Source of the DNA: Mytilus galloprovincialis
Taxonomy: Eukaryota; Mollusca; Bivalvia; Mytilida; Mytilidae
NCBI RefSeq assembly: GCF_965363235.1
Contig: NC_134842.1
Coordinates: forward strand, 34,618,505 to 34,682,504
DNA length: 64,000 nucleotides
Direction: 5' to 3'
In this document: in pieces, positions 60,546 through 64,000 of the stretch
Numbering within the stretch: position 1 is the first letter of the stretch
How the letters are laid out: every line of letters begins with the position of its first letter
The notes under the pieces: model-generated
What the model saw: the letters and a program-made list of their open reading frames with translations, nothing else
Database searches by the model: none
What the model was told of the DNA's origin: nothing
Program-made: the position numbers and the translations under genes

Positions 60546-61215
60546 AAAGAAGATGTGGTATGATTGCCAATGAGACAACTATCCACAAAAGACCAAAATA
60601 ACACAGACATTAACAACTATAGGTCACCGTACGGCCTTCAACAATGAGCAAAGCCCATACCGCATAGTGAGCTATAAAAGGCCCCGATAAGACAATGTAA
60701 AACAATTCAAACGAGAAAACTAACGGACTTATTTATGTAAACAAAAATGAACGAAAAACAAATATGTAACACATAAACAAACGACAACCACTGAATTACA
60801 GGCTCCTGACTTAGGACAGGCCCATACATAAATAATGTGGCGGGGTTAAACATGTTAGCAGGATCCCAACCCTCCCCCTAACCTGGGACAGTGGTATAAC
60901 AGTACAACATAAGAACGAACTATAAAAATCAGTTGAAAAAGGCTTAACCCATCAGATGGACAAAAATACAGTGGACGTGGCCCGGTACTTATACATCCCG
61001 ACACAAAAAGACACAATGAACAGATCTGAGAGTACTCGCAGTTAACTGGCAGCTAGTTCAAAGCCACTAACAACTAATTAAAAAATCATGCAACTAAGAC
61101 TAAACTATCAATCCGTACACATCCAACATCCAATGGATTTAGTGTAAAGACGTCATAAACAGCCAGAGAAAAACATGACCTTGTGCAATGCCAAGTTACA
61201 GGTATCGACAGATTG
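60546..61215 (+). repeat. Longest family B repeat (~670 bp)
   Basis: Ordered phrases: 'agaagatgtggtatgattgc', 'ccgtacggccttcaacaatg', 'ccgcatagtgagctataaaa', 'acaggctcctgacttaggac', 'ggcggggttaaacatgttag', 'ctaacctgggacagtggtat', 'gaacagatctgagagtactc' and 'gtgcaatgccaagttacagg'. This copy is the reference for the truncated family B pieces elsewhere in the window. No coding frame. Confidence 0.8.
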
Positions 61216-62014
61216 TTATCCCATGAATATGTATATTTAGTTAGCTTCAGACGGTTAAGTATAGTTTAGACTACAGTCGAGTATTATCAATTAACGTTCA
61301 GACCAATTCAGACTGGTCGAGTACAAATCGGTACAGTCGAATATAGATATACATGTGGACCATTTCATACTTTTACTAGTTTGTAGTGCAAGGTTATAAA
61401 AGGAACGAATAAAGACCTATAAACTAGAAAGGACCTATTAAATCCATCTAGTAAGGCCAATTTTGCCTGAAGGATCGAATTTAAACCTTATATCTGTATA
61501 ATTACAAATTTTGTAATCATGTATCAGATATTTTATTGGACAGGATACAGAACAAAATTCAAAAAGTTTTATTTCTTTTTTCTTTATAATGCTTATTGCG
61601 AGCTATAATAGATGGACGAATCATAATACTAAGATTAAAATAACAAGGAAGCCAATTTATAAAATATGACATAAAATGTGGAGCATGATGTTAATTTTAA
61701 TAAACTATATTTCTCTCAGGTAAACAAATCTTATTTTTATCAAAACATTGTTTTTAAGATTCATGTTATTTTATATCTTTTTGTCGATTATATAGTTTAA
61801 AAAAATGTTTTATGCATATTGATAAGCTGCATGCTGTATGAAAGCAATAGATGCAACACAATGTCATGGTACACAGCGGTAAATAACTTTGCTTTCGATA
61901 AATTAAGTATTGGGTTTTTTTTTATAATATAAACATAATACTGCAGTTTGACCTATCTTTAAATTACACATTTATAAATTGGTTCCATGTTAGAATATAG
62001 CAAGACATACATAA
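61216..62014. other. Intergenic, nothing recognised
   Basis: AT-rich sequence left of the Tc1/mariner-like element. Neither exons nor known repeat wording were found. Confidence 0.4.
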
Positions 62015-63621
62015 TACACTCCGCCATAAGTTAAGCACCACCCATATTTTTATCAATAAGAAATTTTCAAATCCAAAAATTCAATATTTTTGAATAAGAG
62101 TTAATCGTGTTGACATTGGTTAAATAAAATGTAAATATTGTGCAGTATAAAAAAAATAAAAGTTAGGGTTTTTTATGCTTTCTGCTGTGTGAAGGGAACT
62201 TTCAATTTTAAGTTAAAATCCCTTAATTTGTTGACCATTTTCATTAATTTCAAATAATGATACAGTTTTGAACATTTTGGAAAACAATCAAGTATACATT
62301 TACTGTCAATTAAGGTTCATAAAGTCAATATCGTGTATAGCTTCCGCGCTTCCGGTAGAGATTAAATACACGTCTCCTCATTCTTTGCAAAAGTCGTCGT
62401 AGCCTATACTGTGGAAATCTCTGCCATTCCCGTACCAAAGCGACCCTCAATGCTGGTATTGTTGCACATTTTGGTTGTCTCTGGTTAAGTTTATGGCCGA
62501 TAAAGTCCCATACATGTTCAATTGTCAGGTGCCATGGCCGGCCAAGGTAAAGTGTCTATTGATTCCGACGTCAGGTATGCGTTGACAATTCGTGCGCGAT
62601 GAGGTCTCGCATTGTCATCTTGAAAGACCGGTCTATCAGCTAACGCGTGATTGTCAAAATGAGGCAATACAATGGTGTTCAGGATGTCATCCCGGTACCT
62701 TTGTCCATTCAGGGTACCGTGAAGAACATGCATATCAAGCTTACAGTCATGGGAAAAACATCCCCATACTGTTACACCGCCGCCACCGAAAGCTGTTGTA
62801 CCAAGAATGTTATTGTCCCGATATGCGGTGTTTCTTTCCCTCCAAACACGTGTTCTGCCGTCGACGGGCTTCAGCAAGAAACGACTTTCATCGGACCAGT
62901 GAATTCTTCTCCAGCTGCGTAAAGTCCATCGGTGATGCTTCCTAGCCCACTGTTGTCTTGCTCTACGGTGTCTTAAAGTTAATTCCTGGCGCTTTAATGG
63001 CCTCCGAGCTCTTAGACGGAAACTATACAAACTACGTATCACAGTCCGCACACTTACTCTACCCCAATAGGCCAAAGTCTACGAAGCTGATCAGCAGACG
63101 AGAAAGGTTTCAATCTTGCTTGTCGGGAAAGATTTCTGTCTTCTCTGGGAGTAGTTTTACGTGGTCTGCCTGCTCTAGGGCGGTCTTCAACTGACCCTGT
63201 CTGTCGGTATCTCTGCACGAGCCTGTTAATCACAGTGTGGTTAACACCAAAATGGACCGCTATTCTACGGCAACTTAGACCTGTATTTGCCATACCTACA
63301 ACTTGCCAGCGTGTCGCAATACTCAGTTTTCGTCTTGCCATCTTAAAAGTTTGATATCAATGGCTAATTCAAGTGCGAAATTCACGTGCTAAAATCATTT
63401 GTGTTTAGTCAAAAACAGTAACGCGAAAAACACACAAGACAGGTAGTTAAAACTGGTTTTGAACAATCAAAATGTAATCGATTGACATTTTACCTGTATC
63501 CAAAAGTTACCTATTGTTTACAGGTTTAATATATAGTATTTCTTTTATAAAAAAAAAAAAAATTAAGAAAATAATTATTTCGAAATTAAATTGGGTGGTG
63601 CTTAACTTATGGCGGAGTGTA
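62015..63621 (-). mobile_element. Tc1/mariner-like DNA transposon (1.6 kb)
   Basis: Perfect 27-bp terminal inverted repeats beginning CACTCCGCCATAAGTTAAGC lie at 62017-62043 and 63593-63619. They are flanked by the TA target duplication (62015-62016 and 63620-63621). A single transposase gene runs on the minus strand and is broken. The intact termini suggest it could still be mobilised by an enzyme from a relative. Confidence 0.92.
62325..63341 (-). pseudogene. Tc1/mariner transposase, frameshifted
   Basis: Starts at 63341 with MARRKLSIATRWQVVGM, a paired helix-turn-helix start, followed by 'GRPRKTTPREDRNLSRQ'. A frameshift at about 63,054-63,075 separates this from a second frame carrying the transposition domain: 'RIHWSDESRFLLKP' (first Asp), 'GGGGVTVWGCFS' and 'VFQDDNARPHRA' (second Asp). 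That frame stops after 'LPWPAMAPDN'. A third frame from 62,522 continues 'IEHVWDFIGHKLNQRQP' with the catalytic Glu and runs to the stop at 62,325. A short deletion at the second break appears to have removed the residues that usually separate PD from IEHVWD. Total span is ~339 codons, the usual length for the family. Not functional as it stands. Confidence 0.88.
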
Positions 63622-64000
63622 TATTTAAAAAAATAAAAGTACCCACATAAAACGGATTTACTGTAAATTTAGTCAGGATTGAAAGTTTTAGTCTTCTAGC
63701 TTTTAACCTAAATGAGGAAAAGCTATAAAAGATATTAAAACGCCTCATTCTGAGGTTTTTCAAATAGTTTTGATTTAGAAGCATCAGACTTGCCGATAAC
63801 GTTATATTGACATCCCATAGTGACACTTTTGCAGCACAGTGGACGGACTTATGTTACTTTATCCATGAATATAGCGTTGACTTGAAAAGATTGTAGAATT
63901 TTGATATTTTTTTATAAAGTCAAGATATAAAAAAAAATCTGTATAGGTCTTTCATGGTATTTTACTGTTTTTCAAGGTCTCTATAGATTTTACGTCTTTT
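63622..64000. other. Right flank, nothing recognised
   Basis: AT-rich; no exon, RNA gene or repeat was supported before the window ends. Confidence 0.4.

Noticed and set aside
62592..62945. 117-codon + strand frame over the Tc1/mariner gene
   Set aside because: Antisense shadow of the transposase, which has recognisable catalytic motifs on the minus strand.

Overview
The window looks like nuclear DNA of a bivalve mollusc, most probably a mussel close to Mytilus. It is AT-rich and intron-rich, and it is crowded with interspersed repeats that I recognise from memory as mussel-type; no database search was possible. No rRNA, tRNA, CRISPR or prokaryotic features were seen.

The core is a head-to-tail tandem pair of complete family-4-type cytochrome P450 genes on the + strand: copy 1 at 10886-25493 and copy 2 at 34104-49624. 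Each is assembled by hand from 12 coding exons with GT/AG borders and consistent phases. All 12 exon lengths are identical between copies, and each gene encodes 503 residues. The proteins differ at about 48 positions (hand count, ~90% identity). Both carry an N-terminal membrane anchor, WxxxR, the CYP4-type I helix ending in FEGHDTT, ExxR, PERF and the heme-cysteine loop. The duplicated unit reaches well beyond the genes, roughly 1.77-26 kb paired with 28.4-49.9 kb. This makes each copy an 'empty site' reference for insertions in the other.

Region by region. 1-4.8 kb: degenerate tandem repeats and a ~1.8 kb repeat-bearing element present only in copy 1. 4.8-8.2 kb: a young LTR retrotransposon with near-identical 716/718 bp LTRs, a target-site duplication, a gag-like ORF and no pol. 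8.2-10.9 kb: upstream flank of P450 copy 1. 25.5-34 kb: spacer and upstream flank of copy 2, with nested repeats and a decayed Harbinger-type DNA transposon. 49.7-55.7 kb: no gene seen; it holds a ~1 kb array of ACAAAA/TTTTGT palindromes and a foldback repeat. 55.7-56.6 kb: two phase-compatible exons of a probable secreted CUB-domain protein, with a third doubtful exon at 58.8 kb. 57-58.5 kb: a ~19 bp minisatellite split by another repeat. 62.0-63.6 kb: a Tc1/mariner-like transposon with perfect 27 bp inverted repeats but a broken transposase.

The P450s should be ER-bound monooxygenases, by family most likely fatty-acid or xenobiotic hydroxylases; the substrate cannot be read from sequence. 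The most novel-looking signals are the gag-only LTR element with a duplicated hairpin showing compensatory changes, and the set of non-autonomous elements dated relative to one gene duplication.
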